From the NCBI GenBank assembly GCA_019636655.1, contig JAHBXB010000001.1, positions 372,001 through 436,000 on the forward strand: 64,000 nt of DNA, in the 5' to 3' direction. The notes under the pieces were generated by a model. It did no database searches, was not told the origin of the DNA, and saw only the letters and a list, made by a program, of their open reading frames with translations. This DNA is from Phycisphaeraceae bacterium (GTDB lineage: Bacteria > Planctomycetota > Phycisphaerae > Phycisphaerales > UBA1924). The position numbers were made by a program, and so were the translations under genes. Shown in pieces: positions 14,804 through 23,665 of the stretch. Every line of letters starts with the position of its first letter. The first letter of the stretch is position 1.

Positions 14804-16258
14804 CTACAGCAGCGGCCCAAGCATCCGCGCCGCGTTCTCCATCGCCTTCCGCGCCAACGGCCGCCGCCGCCACGACTCCAGGTCCAGCTCCACGCTGCGG
14901 TTCATGTAGTCCGTCTGCAGGAACCGCATCACGCTCGCGAACTCCGAGTCGTACACCAGCAGCGTGATCTCGAAGTTCAGCCAGAACGAGCGGATGTCGA
15001 TGTTCGCCGAGCCGATGATCCCGAACACCCGGTCCGCCGTCAGCATCTTCGAGTGCAGCAGCCCCCCCTGGTACTCGTAGATCCGCACGCCCGAGTCCAT
15101 CAACTCCTGGTAGTACGACCGCGCCGCGGCTCCCACCACGGGCGCATCGAGCACCGCCGGGACCACCAGCGTCACCCGCACGCCGCGCATCGCCGCCGAC
15201 CGCAGCGCCGACACCACCGCCGGGTCCGGCACGAAGTACGGAGTCGTCAGGATCAACTCCTCGCGCGCGGTGTACATCGTCCCCAGCAGCGCCTGGTGGA
15301 TCACCTCCGGCGACGGCCCCGGCCCCGACGGCACCACCTGCACCACCGAATCGTCCGCCGCCGGTTCCGGAAACTCCGGAAGGTACCGGCGCAGCTCCCG
15401 CACATCCTCATCACCGTCCAGTTGCCAGTCCATCAGGAATGTCAGCCCCAGCGCCTGCGCCGCCGGCCCCGTCACCCGCACCGAGGCGTCGATCCACGGG
15501 CCTGTCTCCCGGTGCGGCTTGGCCCGGAACGTCTCGTCCGTGATGTTCTGGCTCCCCGTGTACGCGATCTTCCCGTCGATCACCGCGATCTTCCGGTGGT
15601 TCCGCAGGTCGATCCGCGCGAACAAAAACCGCAGGAAGCTCACCGGCAGCGATTCCACCACCTGCACCCCGGCGCTCCGCATCATCTGCGGCAGTTCGCT
15701 CTTGAAAAACGCCCATCCCCCGACCCCGTCCACCAGCACCCGGCACGCGACCCCCCGCCGCGACGCACGCATCACCGCCTCCGCCACCGCGTGCCCCGCC
15801 GTGTCCGGCATCCAGATGTAATACACCAGGTGGCACGACGACTCCGCGCGGTCGATGTCCGCGATCAGCGCCGCGATCATCTCCGCGTTCCGCCCGAACA
15901 GGTCAAGGTGATTGCCCCGCAGCGGCGGCAGCCCCGTCACAGCCGTCCCGAACCGCGCCACCTGGTCGAAGACGTTCTCCCCCTTCGCCCACGGCAGGTT
16001 CCGGTGCAGCCACAACCCCACCGCCATCCGGTCCATGCCCGCCGAGAGTTCCTCGTGCCGCCGCAGCCGCAGCCGGCCCAGCCGGCTCTCGCCTACCAGT
16101 AGGTATACGAACGGCCCAACCACTGGCAGGAACAGCAGCACCGTGATCCACGCCAACGCCACCGACACCGGCAGCCGGCGCGATACCACCCTGATCAACA
16201 GGACGATCCGCACCGCCGCGTCGATGAGCCAGACCTGCCACGGGATCCACGTCAACAC
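14804..16258 (-). CDS. cls: Cardiolipin synthase (phospholipase D family)
   Basis: A 484-residue membrane enzyme that joins phosphatidylglycerol molecules, or uses a related donor, to make cardiolipin. Two N-terminal hydrophobic segments (residues about 5-25 and 30-55) anchor it in the inner membrane. Two HKD motifs are intact: HRKIAVIDGKIAYTGSQN in the middle and HSKMLTADRVFGIIGSANID near the C terminus, each HxKxxxxD. Length and layout match bacterial ClsA-type enzymes. The gene is divergent from the esterase gene with a 67-base gap. Confidence 0.92.
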   Translation of the reverse strand: MLTWIPWQVWLIDAAVRIVLLIRVVSRRLPVSVALAWITVLLFLPVVGPFVYLLVGESRLGRLRLRRHEELSAGMDRMAVGLWLHRNLPWAKGENVFDQVARFGTAVTGLPPLRGNHLDLFGRNAEMIAALIADIDRAESSCHLVYYIWMPDTAGHAVAEAVMRASRRGVACRVLVDGVGGWAFFKSELPQMMRSAGVQVVESLPVSFLRFLFARIDLRNHRKIAVIDGKIAYTGSQNITDETFRAKPHRETGPWIDASVRVTGPAAQALGLTFLMDWQLDGDEDVRELRRYLPEFPEPAADDSVVQVVPSGPGPSPEVIHQALLGTMYTAREELILTTPYFVPDPAVVSALRSAAMRGVRVTLVVPAVLDAPVVGAAARSYYQELMDSGVRIYEYQGGLLHSKMLTADRVFGIIGSANIDIRSFWLNFEITLLVYDSEFASVMRFLQTDYMNRSVELDLESWRRRPLARKAMENAARMLGPLL

Positions 16259-16325
16259 CGTATTGACCCCGTGAGAGCCGACCTTTCCCGCAACCCCTCG
16301 CCGAGCGCACCCTTATCGTACATGG

Positions 16326-17840
16326 ATGCCGCGACTGCTGCTCATCGCCGCCGCACTGCTCCTGGCCGTCTTCCCCGCACCGTGCGACGCCCAGCGGGTC
16401 TTCAACGTCGCCAGGTCCAGGCCCGAACGGGTCGTCGTCTCGCTCTCGGAGCAGGACCCGCTCCCCTTCCTCGATTCCTCCTCCACCGAACCGGGCATGA
16501 CCGCCCGCCTCGCCGGCATCCTCGCGGTCCTTGAGTCGCAGGACGATCTCCGCCGCCTCTACGCGTGCGTCGGTCCCGACTCTCCCGCGGCGAGGACCCG
16601 CCAGGCCCAGAGCGACGACACCTCCACCCGCCTGTACGTCTTCCACCTCTACGCCCGCGATACCCGCCGCCGCATCGAGATCCGCCGAACCTTCGACGGC
16701 CAGATCTTCGCCCAGCCCATCGACGTTGACGACAACGAGTCCTCCTCGCCCCACCGCCTCAAGGTCGATGCCTTCTCGCTCCTCGCCGCGCAGTGGAACC
16801 CGTACCGCGGCGACCTCGCCTCCTCACCCCCAACGCCCGCGCCGGCCCCCTCCATCGAGCCCGGCCGCCAGGCCACGCTCGACCAGCCCTACGAGCCGGG
16901 CCTGTTCACCATGGACCAGCCCACGCTCAGCGAGCGGTTCTTCTCTCGCCGCTCCTCACGTTTTCCGCCCGCCAAGCGGATCCTCGCGCACGAGACCATC
17001 AACATTCGGCTCCCATCAGGCGGCGTCGACCCCCGCTCTCCGGCCGGTCTGCTCGTGTGGATCGATCCCAGCCCCGGCGGCAACATCCCCCAGTCCCTCG
17101 GCCCCGCGCTCGATCACCTCGGTTTCATCGCTGTGGCGCCGATGAACGCCGACAACCAGCGCCCCGTCGGCGACCGCCTCCAGCTCGCGCTCGACGCCGT
17201 CGCGACCGCCATGGACCGCTACCACATCGACAGGCGCCGGATCTACGCCTCTGGCCTCTCCGGCGGCGGCAAGATGAGCGCCCTGCTCTGGGCCGGCTTC
17301 CCCGAACTGTTCGCCGGCGCCATCCCGGTCGTCGGCTTCGAGTTCTGGGAGAAGATCCCCTCCTCACGGCCCGGCCAGCCCTACCGCGCCCTCATCGCCC
17401 GCCCCGAGCCCCAGCGTCTCGACCTCATCAAGACGCACCGCCTCGCCCTCATGACCGGCGCCAAGGACTTCAACCACGAACCCATCGCCGGCGCCGCCGA
17501 AATCCTCGGCAACCAGGGGTTCGCCTCCCACCTCTACGACTTCCGCGATATGGGCCACGAAGTTCCCACCGCCGACCGTTTCACCGAGGCCATGCTCTGG
17601 CTCGATCACCCCCGTCGCTCCCTCCTCGAGCAGCAAGCCGGGGAGGCCCAGTCCCTGCTCGATGCCTACGCCAAGGGCTCCGCGCCGCCTCCCCCGACCA
17701 CCGACGCGCAGCGAGAAGCCCTCATCAACATCACGAGAGTCGGGCCATGGAGCCCCGCCGCGTGGAAAGCCGCGGAACTCCTCGGCGCCGCCCAGCCCTC
17801 ACCAATGAACGCCACCCCGCCCGCGACTACCGCCCCCTGA
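16326..17840 (+). CDS. Secreted esterase/PHB-depolymerase-like alpha/beta hydrolase
   Basis: A 504-residue protein with signal peptide MPRLLLIAAALLLAVFPAPCDAQ. The N-terminal half is family-specific and unrecognised. The C-terminal half is an alpha/beta hydrolase with GLLVWIDPSPGG, FIAVAPMNADN, DRYHIDRRRIYASGLSGGGKMSALL (nucleophile elbow GLSGG), LALMTGAKDFN and a late FRDMGHEVPTADRF with the likely catalytic His. This architecture recalls polyhydroxybutyrate depolymerases and feruloyl-esterase-like enzymes; the substrate is unknown. Unlike the hydrolase at 1595, its serine is present. The 3' end overlaps the 3' end of queF on the opposite strand by 14 bases. Confidence 0.8.
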   Translation: MPRLLLIAAALLLAVFPAPCDAQRVFNVARSRPERVVVSLSEQDPLPFLDSSSTEPGMTARLAGILAVLESQDDLRRLYACVGPDSPAARTRQAQSDDTSTRLYVFHLYARDTRRRIEIRRTFDGQIFAQPIDVDDNESSSPHRLKVDAFSLLAAQWNPYRGDLASSPPTPAPAPSIEPGRQATLDQPYEPGLFTMDQPTLSERFFSRRSSRFPPAKRILAHETINIRLPSGGVDPRSPAGLLVWIDPSPGGNIPQSLGPALDHLGFIAVAPMNADNQRPVGDRLQLALDAVATAMDRYHIDRRRIYASGLSGGGKMSALLWAGFPELFAGAIPVVGFEFWEKIPSSRPGQPYRALIARPEPQRLDLIKTHRLALMTGAKDFNHEPIAGAAEILGNQGFASHLYDFRDMGHEVPTADRFTEAMLWLDHPRRSLLEQQAGEAQSLLDAYAKGSAPPPPTTDAQREALINITRVGPWSPAAWKAAELLGAAQPSPMNATPPATTAP

Positions 17841-18231
17841 ACTGCTCCGGCACCCTCCCGTGCTCGGCGCGGATCACCGACCGAATCCCCCCGCGCCCAC
17901 GCCAACTCGTCGCCACCTGCAGCCACACCGGATTCATCAGCCGCACAAGGTCCTCGCGGATCCGGTGCGTCACCGCTTCGTAGAAAATCCCCTCGTTGCG
18001 GAACGACTGGTAGTACAGCTTCAGCGACTTGAGCTCCACGCACCCCCGGCGACCCGCCTTCGTCCCCGCCGCCGCCGGGCAATACCGCAGCGTCACCTCG
18101 CCAAAGTCCGGGTGCCCTGTCTTCGGGCACAGCGACGTGAACTCCTCCGATACGTGCTCGATCACGATCGAACTCGCGCCGCCAACACCCCGCGGCGTCT
18201 CGAACGCCTCGAGCACCTTCACATCAGGCAT
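17827..18231 (-). CDS. queF: NADPH-dependent preQ0 reductase (7-cyano-7-deazaguanine reductase)
   Basis: A 134-residue enzyme that reduces preQ0 to preQ1 for queuosine in tRNA. It has the short, single-domain form. EFTSLCPKTGHPDFGEVTLRY carries the thioimide-forming cysteine (C34) and the following Asp, and ELKSLKLYYQSFRNEGIFYE is the diagnostic QueF motif. HRIREDLV and the C-terminal region fit as well. It lies 9 bases downstream of the TPR lipoprotein gene on the same strand, so they are likely co-transcribed. No other queuosine gene is in the window. Confidence 0.95.
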   Translation of the reverse strand: MPDVKVLEAFETPRGVGGASSIVIEHVSEEFTSLCPKTGHPDFGEVTLRYCPAAAGTKAGRRGCVELKSLKLYYQSFRNEGIFYEAVTHRIREDLVRLMNPVWLQVATSWRGRGGIRSVIRAEHGRVPEQFRGR

Positions 18232-18240
18232 CCGCGCACC

Positions 18241-19299
18241 TCAGCGATTCGTGTACCGCGTCACCAGTTCCAGGATCTTCGGCTGGTTCGGGCTCACCTG
18301 CAGCGACTTCTTCAACGCCGCAATCCCCTTCTGGTGCGCCGTCGCGTTCTTGTAGTCCGACTTGATCCACGCGTTCAGGTACGACACCCCGACCCCGTTC
18401 AGCCCCGGCGTGTAGTCCGGCGCCATCGCCACCGACTTCTCGAACGCAGTCAGCGCTTCGTCGTACTTTCCCAGCTGGAACGCCACGTACCCCAGCCGCT
18501 CCCACACCGCGCCCGACGGATCGCTCTCCGCCAGTTGGATCAGCGTGTTCCGCATCTCCTCGAACCGCCGCAGCCGCCCGTAACTCTCCGCGAGGTTCAG
18601 CAGCAGCGACGGCGTCAGCTCCATCAACTCCGCCGCCTGCTGGTACTCCTGCACCGCCTCCTGGTGCAGGTTCATCGCCGCGTAGATCGCCCCCAGGTTA
18701 AACCGCGCCGGCCCGTTCCGCGGCTGCAGCTGCACCGCCTTCCGCCCGTACTGCAGCGCCTGGCTGTTCTCGTCCAGCTGGTAGTACGCCGCCGACAGGT
18801 TCAGATTCGCCTTGAAGTCGTCCGGCTTGAGGTTCAGCGCGAGCAGATACGCAGAGATCGCCTCCGACACCCGCTCCATCATCTGCAGCATCAGCCCGTT
18901 GAGGTACTGCGCATCGAAGTTCCGCGGGTCGGTCGAGGCCGCACGCTCGTACAACTCCTGCGCCCGGCCCCAGTCCTTCTCGGTCCGGAACAGGTCCCCC
19001 ATCCCCATGAACGCCGACGTCTCGCGAGGATTGATCTCGATCGCCCGCCGGAAGTCCGCCAGCGCCGTCTCGCGGTCCCCGCGCCGCACCGCCTCCTCCG
19101 CCTCCTTCACCAGCACCTTCGACCGGTCCTGCGGCGACTTCGCGATCAGCCCGCCCCCGCCCGACCGATCCGCCGTCGACGGCGACGCCGTCTCCCCGTT
19201 CCCGCCGCACCCCACCGCCACGACACACCACACCGCGGACGCCAGCCACCCGGCTCGAACCGCACGCATCCGAGCCCCGCTGGTGTGTCGCTGCATCAT
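18241..19299 (-). CDS. TPR-repeat lipoprotein
   Basis: A 352-residue protein. An N-terminal signal with WCVVAVGCGG suggests a lipoprotein (Cys near residue 31 with this start; a start at the Met ten residues later would also give a signal peptide). The remainder is a chain of about seven tetratricopeptide repeats, for example ALADFRRAIEINPRETSAFM, AISAYLLALNLKPDDFKANL, ALQYGRKAVQLQPRNGPARF and ALTAFEKSVAMAPDYTPGL. TPRs bind protein partners; the partner is not known. It is followed by queF 9 bases downstream. The 117-base gap to the endonuclease IV gene upstream may hold its promoter. Confidence 0.85.
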   Translation of the reverse strand: MMQRHTSGARMRAVRAGWLASAVWCVVAVGCGGNGETASPSTADRSGGGGLIAKSPQDRSKVLVKEAEEAVRRGDRETALADFRRAIEINPRETSAFMGMGDLFRTEKDWGRAQELYERAASTDPRNFDAQYLNGLMLQMMERVSEAISAYLLALNLKPDDFKANLNLSAAYYQLDENSQALQYGRKAVQLQPRNGPARFNLGAIYAAMNLHQEAVQEYQQAAELMELTPSLLLNLAESYGRLRRFEEMRNTLIQLAESDPSGAVWERLGYVAFQLGKYDEALTAFEKSVAMAPDYTPGLNGVGVSYLNAWIKSDYKNATAHQKGIAALKKSLQVSPNQPKILELVTRYTNR

Positions 19300-19416
19300 G
19301 GTCGTCTGAGCCCTTGCCTCTTCCGTCCCCTCCGTCCCCGCCCTACGTACTGCCCCATCCGCCCCCGGGGTCGAAAATATACGCCCCGCCCTCGCTCCCT
19401 CCGCCCGGACACCCGG

Positions 19417-20385
19417 TTATCGACCGACCGCCCGGCTCTTCCGCACTCCTGCCCCGCCCTTGGCCCCCGATACGGGTGCCGTCGCCGCCTTCTTTCCCGC
19501 CACCTCCCGCACCCCCGCCGCCTTCCTCAGCACCCGCAGGTTCACCGTGTCCCACGCCACTCTTTTGTCGGCCTCTCCCTTGGGCGTCTCAAGGATCATC
19601 GGCAGCGCCGCCAGCTCGGTCCGCCCCAGGACCCCCGCAAACCCCTCCTCGCCGATCGTCCCCTTCCCGATGTGCTCGTGCCGATCCAGCCGGCTCCCGC
19701 ACGCCCCCTTCGAATCGTTCAGGTGCAGCACCCTCAGATTCTCGATCCCGCACACCCGGTCAAACTCGTCCAGCACCGCGCCCGCTTTCGCTCGCCCCGC
19801 CATGTCATACCCCGCCGCGTGCGCATGACACGTATCGAAGCAGAACCCCACCCGCCCCGCCTCCCCCGTCGCCTCCACGATCATCCCGCGCAGCCTCGCC
19901 AGGTCCTCAAACCCCCGCCCGATCGTCGATCCGCCCCCCGCCGTGTTCTCCAGGCACGACACCGTCGCGTACCCCTTCGTCCGCCGGAACAACTCCCGAT
20001 ACGCCGCGGCGATCCGCCCCAACCCCTCCTCCAGCGTGCTCGTCGTGTGCGCACCGGGATGGTGCACCAGCCGCCCGATCCCCAGCCGCTCGCACCGCTC
20101 GATCTCCTCCTGCATCGTGTCGATCGACTTCTTCCACAGCACATCATCCGGGCTGGCCAGGTTGATTAGATACGACGCGTGCGACACCAGCCGCGCCGGC
20201 TCCTCGCCCCACCCCAGCCGCTTCACCTCGCCCCGCCACTCCGTTACCACCCCCTCGTTCAGCGGCGGCGGTGTCCACTGCTGCTGGTTCTTCGTGAACA
20301 CCTGCACGCAGTCCAACCCCAGCCCCTCGGCCTCCCGAAGGGCGTTGCTCATCGAACCCGCGATCGACAGATGTGATCCAAACAT
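19417..20385 (-). CDS. nfo: Deoxyribonuclease IV (endonuclease IV, AP endonuclease)
   Basis: A 322-residue TIM-barrel enzyme that cuts DNA 5' of abasic sites in base-excision repair with three zinc ions. Diagnostic segments: GSHLSIAGSMSNALREAEGLG, VFTKNQQQW, LVSHASYLINLAS, LVHHPGAHTTS, CLENTAGGGSTIG, FCFDTCHAHAAGYD, HLNDSKGACGSRLDRHEHIGKGTIG and LETPKG. The metal ligands (His, Glu, Asp, Asp-His) are all in place. The last 40 residues (VAGKKAATAPVSGAKGG...) are a Lys/Ala/Gly-rich tail beyond the usual length, possibly helping DNA binding. It is divergent from the lipoprotein gene at 20474. Confidence 0.95.
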   Translation of the reverse strand: MFGSHLSIAGSMSNALREAEGLGLDCVQVFTKNQQQWTPPPLNEGVVTEWRGEVKRLGWGEEPARLVSHASYLINLASPDDVLWKKSIDTMQEEIERCERLGIGRLVHHPGAHTTSTLEEGLGRIAAAYRELFRRTKGYATVSCLENTAGGGSTIGRGFEDLARLRGMIVEATGEAGRVGFCFDTCHAHAAGYDMAGRAKAGAVLDEFDRVCGIENLRVLHLNDSKGACGSRLDRHEHIGKGTIGEEGFAGVLGRTELAALPMILETPKGEADKRVAWDTVNLRVLRKAAGVREVAGKKAATAPVSGAKGGAGVRKSRAVGR

Positions 20386-20473
20386 CCCTCACTCTACGCC
20401 CACGCCGTCCCCCGCCACCCGCTTCCAGTGGCTCTGTTGGACATCCCCGCCGCCTCCGGCCGATCTTGTCAGC

Positions 20474-21190
20474 ATGCCCCGCCCGCTCCTCATGCTCCTC
20501 GCGGCCGCCCTCTTCGCCGCCGCTCCCGGCTGCAAGTCCACGCCCACCACCGGCCCCTGCCCCATTGTCTACCGCTTCGAAAACGTCCACCGCCAGGGCG
20601 CCAAGGACGAGTGGCTCGACATCATCAAGGTCCTCAACCGCTACACCGTCAAGCCCGTCCCCGCTCCCAAGGTCACCGACGTCAAGACCCTCCCCGGCAA
20701 GGCCGAGGTCCGCACCTGCGAGGTCGCCGTCACCCTCCCCTCCATGGCCGATATCGCCGATGTCGAGCTCGAACTCCAGAACCTCAACGAAGCCCGCCGC
20801 GGCGCCCACAAACTCGAGTTCTCACTCGACCGCGCCGTCATGACCTACCGCTCCAACTTCGTCGCCGCAGGCCTCGACGTCACCCTCCGCGGCATCACCA
20901 ACCCCGGCTTCATCGTCGGCGTCTTCCTCGACCCCGCCGACTACCCCGTCGTCACCCGGGCCACCCGCTCCGGCAACTGGTCCATCCCCATCTCCGCCGT
21001 CCCCGAGACCCGCTCCATCTACGGCTACTCCCGCGACCCCGACCGCTCCGCCCGCACCCGCTACTTCGTCATCGACGTCAACACCATGCGCCAGGAGTTC
21101 GTCAGCAAGTCTCAGTACATGGCCGCCGTCGACTTCGACCCCGACAACCAGCCCCCGCCCAAGCCCACCGCCAAGGCCGACGACTGGTAG
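20474..21190 (+). CDS. Putative lipoprotein of unknown function
   Basis: A 238-residue protein with a hydrophobic leader MPRPLLMLLAAALFAAAPGCKS; the APGC site is an imperfect lipobox, so lipid attachment is likely but not certain. The mature part (YRFENVHRQGAKDEWLDIIKVLNRYTVKP..., ELELQNLNEARRGAHKLEFSLDRAVMTYRSN) contains no motif I recognise. Start at ATG 20474 gives the signal peptide; reading further upstream runs antisense through nfo. It is 28 bases ahead of the SDR gene on the same strand, so they may be co-transcribed. Confidence 0.7.
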   Translation: MPRPLLMLLAAALFAAAPGCKSTPTTGPCPIVYRFENVHRQGAKDEWLDIIKVLNRYTVKPVPAPKVTDVKTLPGKAEVRTCEVAVTLPSMADIADVELELQNLNEARRGAHKLEFSLDRAVMTYRSNFVAAGLDVTLRGITNPGFIVGVFLDPADYPVVTRATRSGNWSIPISAVPETRSIYGYSRDPDRSARTRYFVIDVNTMRQEFVSKSQYMAAVDFDPDNQPPPKPTAKADDW

Positions 21191-21218
21191 CCCCGCCCGC
21201 CCCGCGTACGCTCCTTCC

Positions 21219-22028
21219 ATGAGCGACCTCTCCAACCGCACCGCCATCGTCACCGGCGCCACCGCCGGCATCGGCCTCGCAATCGCCCAGGCCCTCGCCC
21301 TCCGCGGCTGCCGCCTCGTCATCAACGCCCGCCGCGCCGACAAGCTCAACACCCTCGCCGACCAACTCAATACCTCCCCCTCCGCCGGCCCAGTCCCGCG
21401 CGTCGCCCCCGTCGCCGGCGACGCCGCCGAGCAGCCCGTCATCGACGCCATGCTCGCCGCCGCCTCCCGCCTCGCCCCCTCTAGCCCAGCCGCCGCCCCC
21501 ATCGGCGTCGATGCCGTCATCGTCAACGCCGGCCGCGGCCTCGCGGGCTCGGTCGTCACCTCCGACCCAGGTCAGTGGGAGGAGATGATCCGCACCAACG
21601 TCCTCGCCGCCGCCCGCCTCATCCGCTCCGCGGCGACCCGCATGCTCGAATCCCTCGCCGCCACCCCCTGGCGGTCCCACCCGCGCGACATCATCGTCAT
21701 CGGCTCCATCGTCGGGAAGCACGTCTCCCCCTTCTCGTCCATGTACGGCGGCACCAAGTTCGCCGTCCACGGCATGACCGAAGGCGTCCGCCGCGAACTC
21801 GCCCCCAAGGGCATCCGCGTCACGCTCATCGCCCCCGGCTTTGTCGTCAGCGAGTTCCAGGGCGTCGCTGGCTACGAGGAGCAGTGGTTCAAGACCGTCG
21901 TCGACAAGATCGGCCCCGTCCTCGAACCCGCCGACGTCGCCCGCGTCGTCCCCTTCATCCTCACCCAGCCCCCGCACGTCCACATCGGCGACGTCATCAT
22001 CCGCCCCACCCGACAGGACTACCCCTGA
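21219..22028 (+). CDS. SDR-family oxidoreductase
   Basis: A 269-residue classical short-chain dehydrogenase: AIVTGATAGIGLAIAQALA (TGxxxGIG), NAGRGLAG, catalytic serine in IVIGSIVGKHVS, YGGTKFAVHGM with the catalytic Tyr/Lys, and VTLIAPGFVVSEF. The N-terminal motif and size fit NADP-using members close to YdfG/serine-dehydrogenase-like enzymes, but the substrate is not evident. An insert around residues 55-85 (AGPVPRVAPVAGDAAEQP) is rich in Ala/Pro. It follows the lipoprotein gene by 28 bases. Confidence 0.9.
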   Translation: MSDLSNRTAIVTGATAGIGLAIAQALALRGCRLVINARRADKLNTLADQLNTSPSAGPVPRVAPVAGDAAEQPVIDAMLAAASRLAPSSPAAAPIGVDAVIVNAGRGLAGSVVTSDPGQWEEMIRTNVLAAARLIRSAATRMLESLAATPWRSHPRDIIVIGSIVGKHVSPFSSMYGGTKFAVHGMTEGVRRELAPKGIRVTLIAPGFVVSEFQGVAGYEEQWFKTVVDKIGPVLEPADVARVVPFILTQPPHVHIGDVIIRPTRQDYP

Positions 22029-22339
22029 GCCTGCGAACCCTCTTCTGTCGCTCTCCTGTCGTTGCTTTCCTTACTTCCGACTCTCTTCCTCCGTCTCCAC
22101 TTCGTGTACCGCATCCTCAGCCCGAAGGGCTGCCAGTCCGTAGCCTGGGGTGAAGCGAGAAGTCCTCGACGATCGACACCCCAGGCCCGCTGTCTGTCCT
22201 AAGCGGGGGGTGCCGGGGGGCGGCAGCCCCCGGCATCTGAAACCCGCTCGTGCCCCCCGCATCAGTGGTTCGTGCGCGACCCGGCGTCCGGTATGCTCCA
22301 TCTCCAAGCACGCGTCTCTTCAACACCGGAGGCACGCCC
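22029..22339. repeat. Intergenic region carrying three tandem inverted repeats
   Basis: No gene is supported here. Three hairpins are visible: CAGCCC-gaa-GGGCTG at 22118-22132; GCCTGGGGTG (22143-22152) with CACCCCAGGC (22177-22186); and TGCCGGGGG (22211-22219) with CCCCCGGCA (22227-22235). The first two together resemble palindromic intergenic elements seen in many planctomycete genomes (CCGAAGGGC...GCCTGGGGTG-A-GCG), which is recall rather than a search result. Just before the next gene, GGAGG near 22329 is its ribosome site. Confidence 0.65.
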
Positions 22340-23596
22340 ATGCCAACACCCCGCCGCACACATCATCAGAGAATCCTCGCCGTCCTGATCGCCGCCGCCC
22401 TCGCCATCCTCGCCCCTCGCTCGACGATGGCGACGCTTGTGGACGGCGACGCCGCGGCAATCCTCAGCAAGAGCCGCGAGCAGTACGAACGCGCCATGGA
22501 CGACATCCGGCGGGCGATCTCCGCCCAGTTGGAATCGAAGAAGGAGCAGGCGAAGAAACTCAAGGACAACACCGAGGCAACCGCCGAGGTCCTTGAAGAG
22601 ATCAAGGAATTCATCGCCACGGGCGCGATCCCGGACACGAAGTCCCGCGAGAAACTCGAGCAGGCCTACCGCAAGGCCGCCTCCCAGATGAAGAAGGCAT
22701 ACAACGACGCCCTCCTCTCGCCCGATGGTGAGCGGCTGTTCGCGGCCGATGCGGCCCAGTTCTGGTCCCAGTGGGACCTCGTGCCCTGGGGCCCCGACCT
22801 CGTCAACTCTGAGCGCACCCTCGCGTCGACGGATGACACGCTCGTGGTCGACGCCGAATCAGAGGGCGAGTACCGCGTCGATGTCCACGGCACGTGCCGC
22901 GGCAAGGGGTGCGTGGTCCTTCTCGATATCCCGTTGGCGGACGGCAGGCGGCTGAGGCTCCCTTCGCTCCCCATCGACGACGGTCCCGTTCGCCTCCTGC
23001 TCTCCGTGCGGGAGGATCACGTGAGCGCGGACCTCGGCTTCGCCCGCCCCGTGGATCTCTCGACCGCATCGAATCACGAAACCAAGGGCATCGAGGTTTC
23101 CGCGGCGAACGGCGCGGTGGTGATCGAGTCCGTTCGTGTCAAACCGATTGTCGCCGGAAGCCCACCCGAACCGATGGACCCGGCAAAGCGGCCTGCCGAT
23201 AGCAGGCAGCCCGACAACGCGGACCCGCTGCCGCTGAACGCATCCGGGAGCGGGAACCTCTACAACCACAACTCGCAGAACCCCGTGAATGCGCAGGTCA
23301 CCGTGATCGAACGCGATGGATCGACTGTGGTGCTACGCGTCGTGCGGCCCGGCACCGGCGAAACCTTCCGCGTCTCCTGCACCCTCTCCCGCGGCAACCT
23401 GGCGGTGAACTCGGTGGAGCAAACGCAGCCCCCGCGCGGAGCCCCCAGGTTCAATATCAGCCGAACCGAGGGCGGCAACGGGACTATCCGAAACGGCGTC
23501 CTCGGACTCAGGTGGACCGTGCGCGGCAGTTCACCCCCCGCGAAGGCCAACAACCGCCCATGGACCGTCACCCTCAAGAACGTCAAGATCCGGTAG
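22340..23596 (+). CDS. Secreted protein of unknown function with N-terminal coiled coil
   Basis: A 418-residue protein starting at ATG 22340, preceded by a strong GGAGG site. The leader RILAVLIAAALAILAPRSTMA is a signal peptide. Residues about 35-115 are strongly helical and charged (SREQYERAMDDIRRAISAQLE, KKEQAKKLKDNTEATAEVLEE), a likely coiled coil. The remainder is beta-rich (EYRVDVHGTCRGKGCVVLLDIPLADG..., NLYNHNSQNPVNAQVTVIERDGSTVVLRVV) and may be a lectin/LamG-like module, but no family motif is certain. I do not recognise the protein. It stands alone between an inverted-repeat region and a convergent membrane-protein gene. Confidence 0.7.
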   Translation: MPTPRRTHHQRILAVLIAAALAILAPRSTMATLVDGDAAAILSKSREQYERAMDDIRRAISAQLESKKEQAKKLKDNTEATAEVLEEIKEFIATGAIPDTKSREKLEQAYRKAASQMKKAYNDALLSPDGERLFAADAAQFWSQWDLVPWGPDLVNSERTLASTDDTLVVDAESEGEYRVDVHGTCRGKGCVVLLDIPLADGRRLRLPSLPIDDGPVRLLLSVREDHVSADLGFARPVDLSTASNHETKGIEVSAANGAVVIESVRVKPIVAGSPPEPMDPAKRPADSRQPDNADPLPLNASGSGNLYNHNSQNPVNAQVTVIERDGSTVVLRVVRPGTGETFRVSCTLSRGNLAVNSVEQTQPPRGAPRFNISRTEGGNGTIRNGVLGLRWTVRGSSPPAKANNRPWTVTLKNVKIR

Positions 23597-23665
23597 GCGA
23601 TTGCCGCCGGTGGGTGGTTCTGGTTCTCCAATCTCACCCGAGCGTGCCGCTTTACTTGGGACAGA

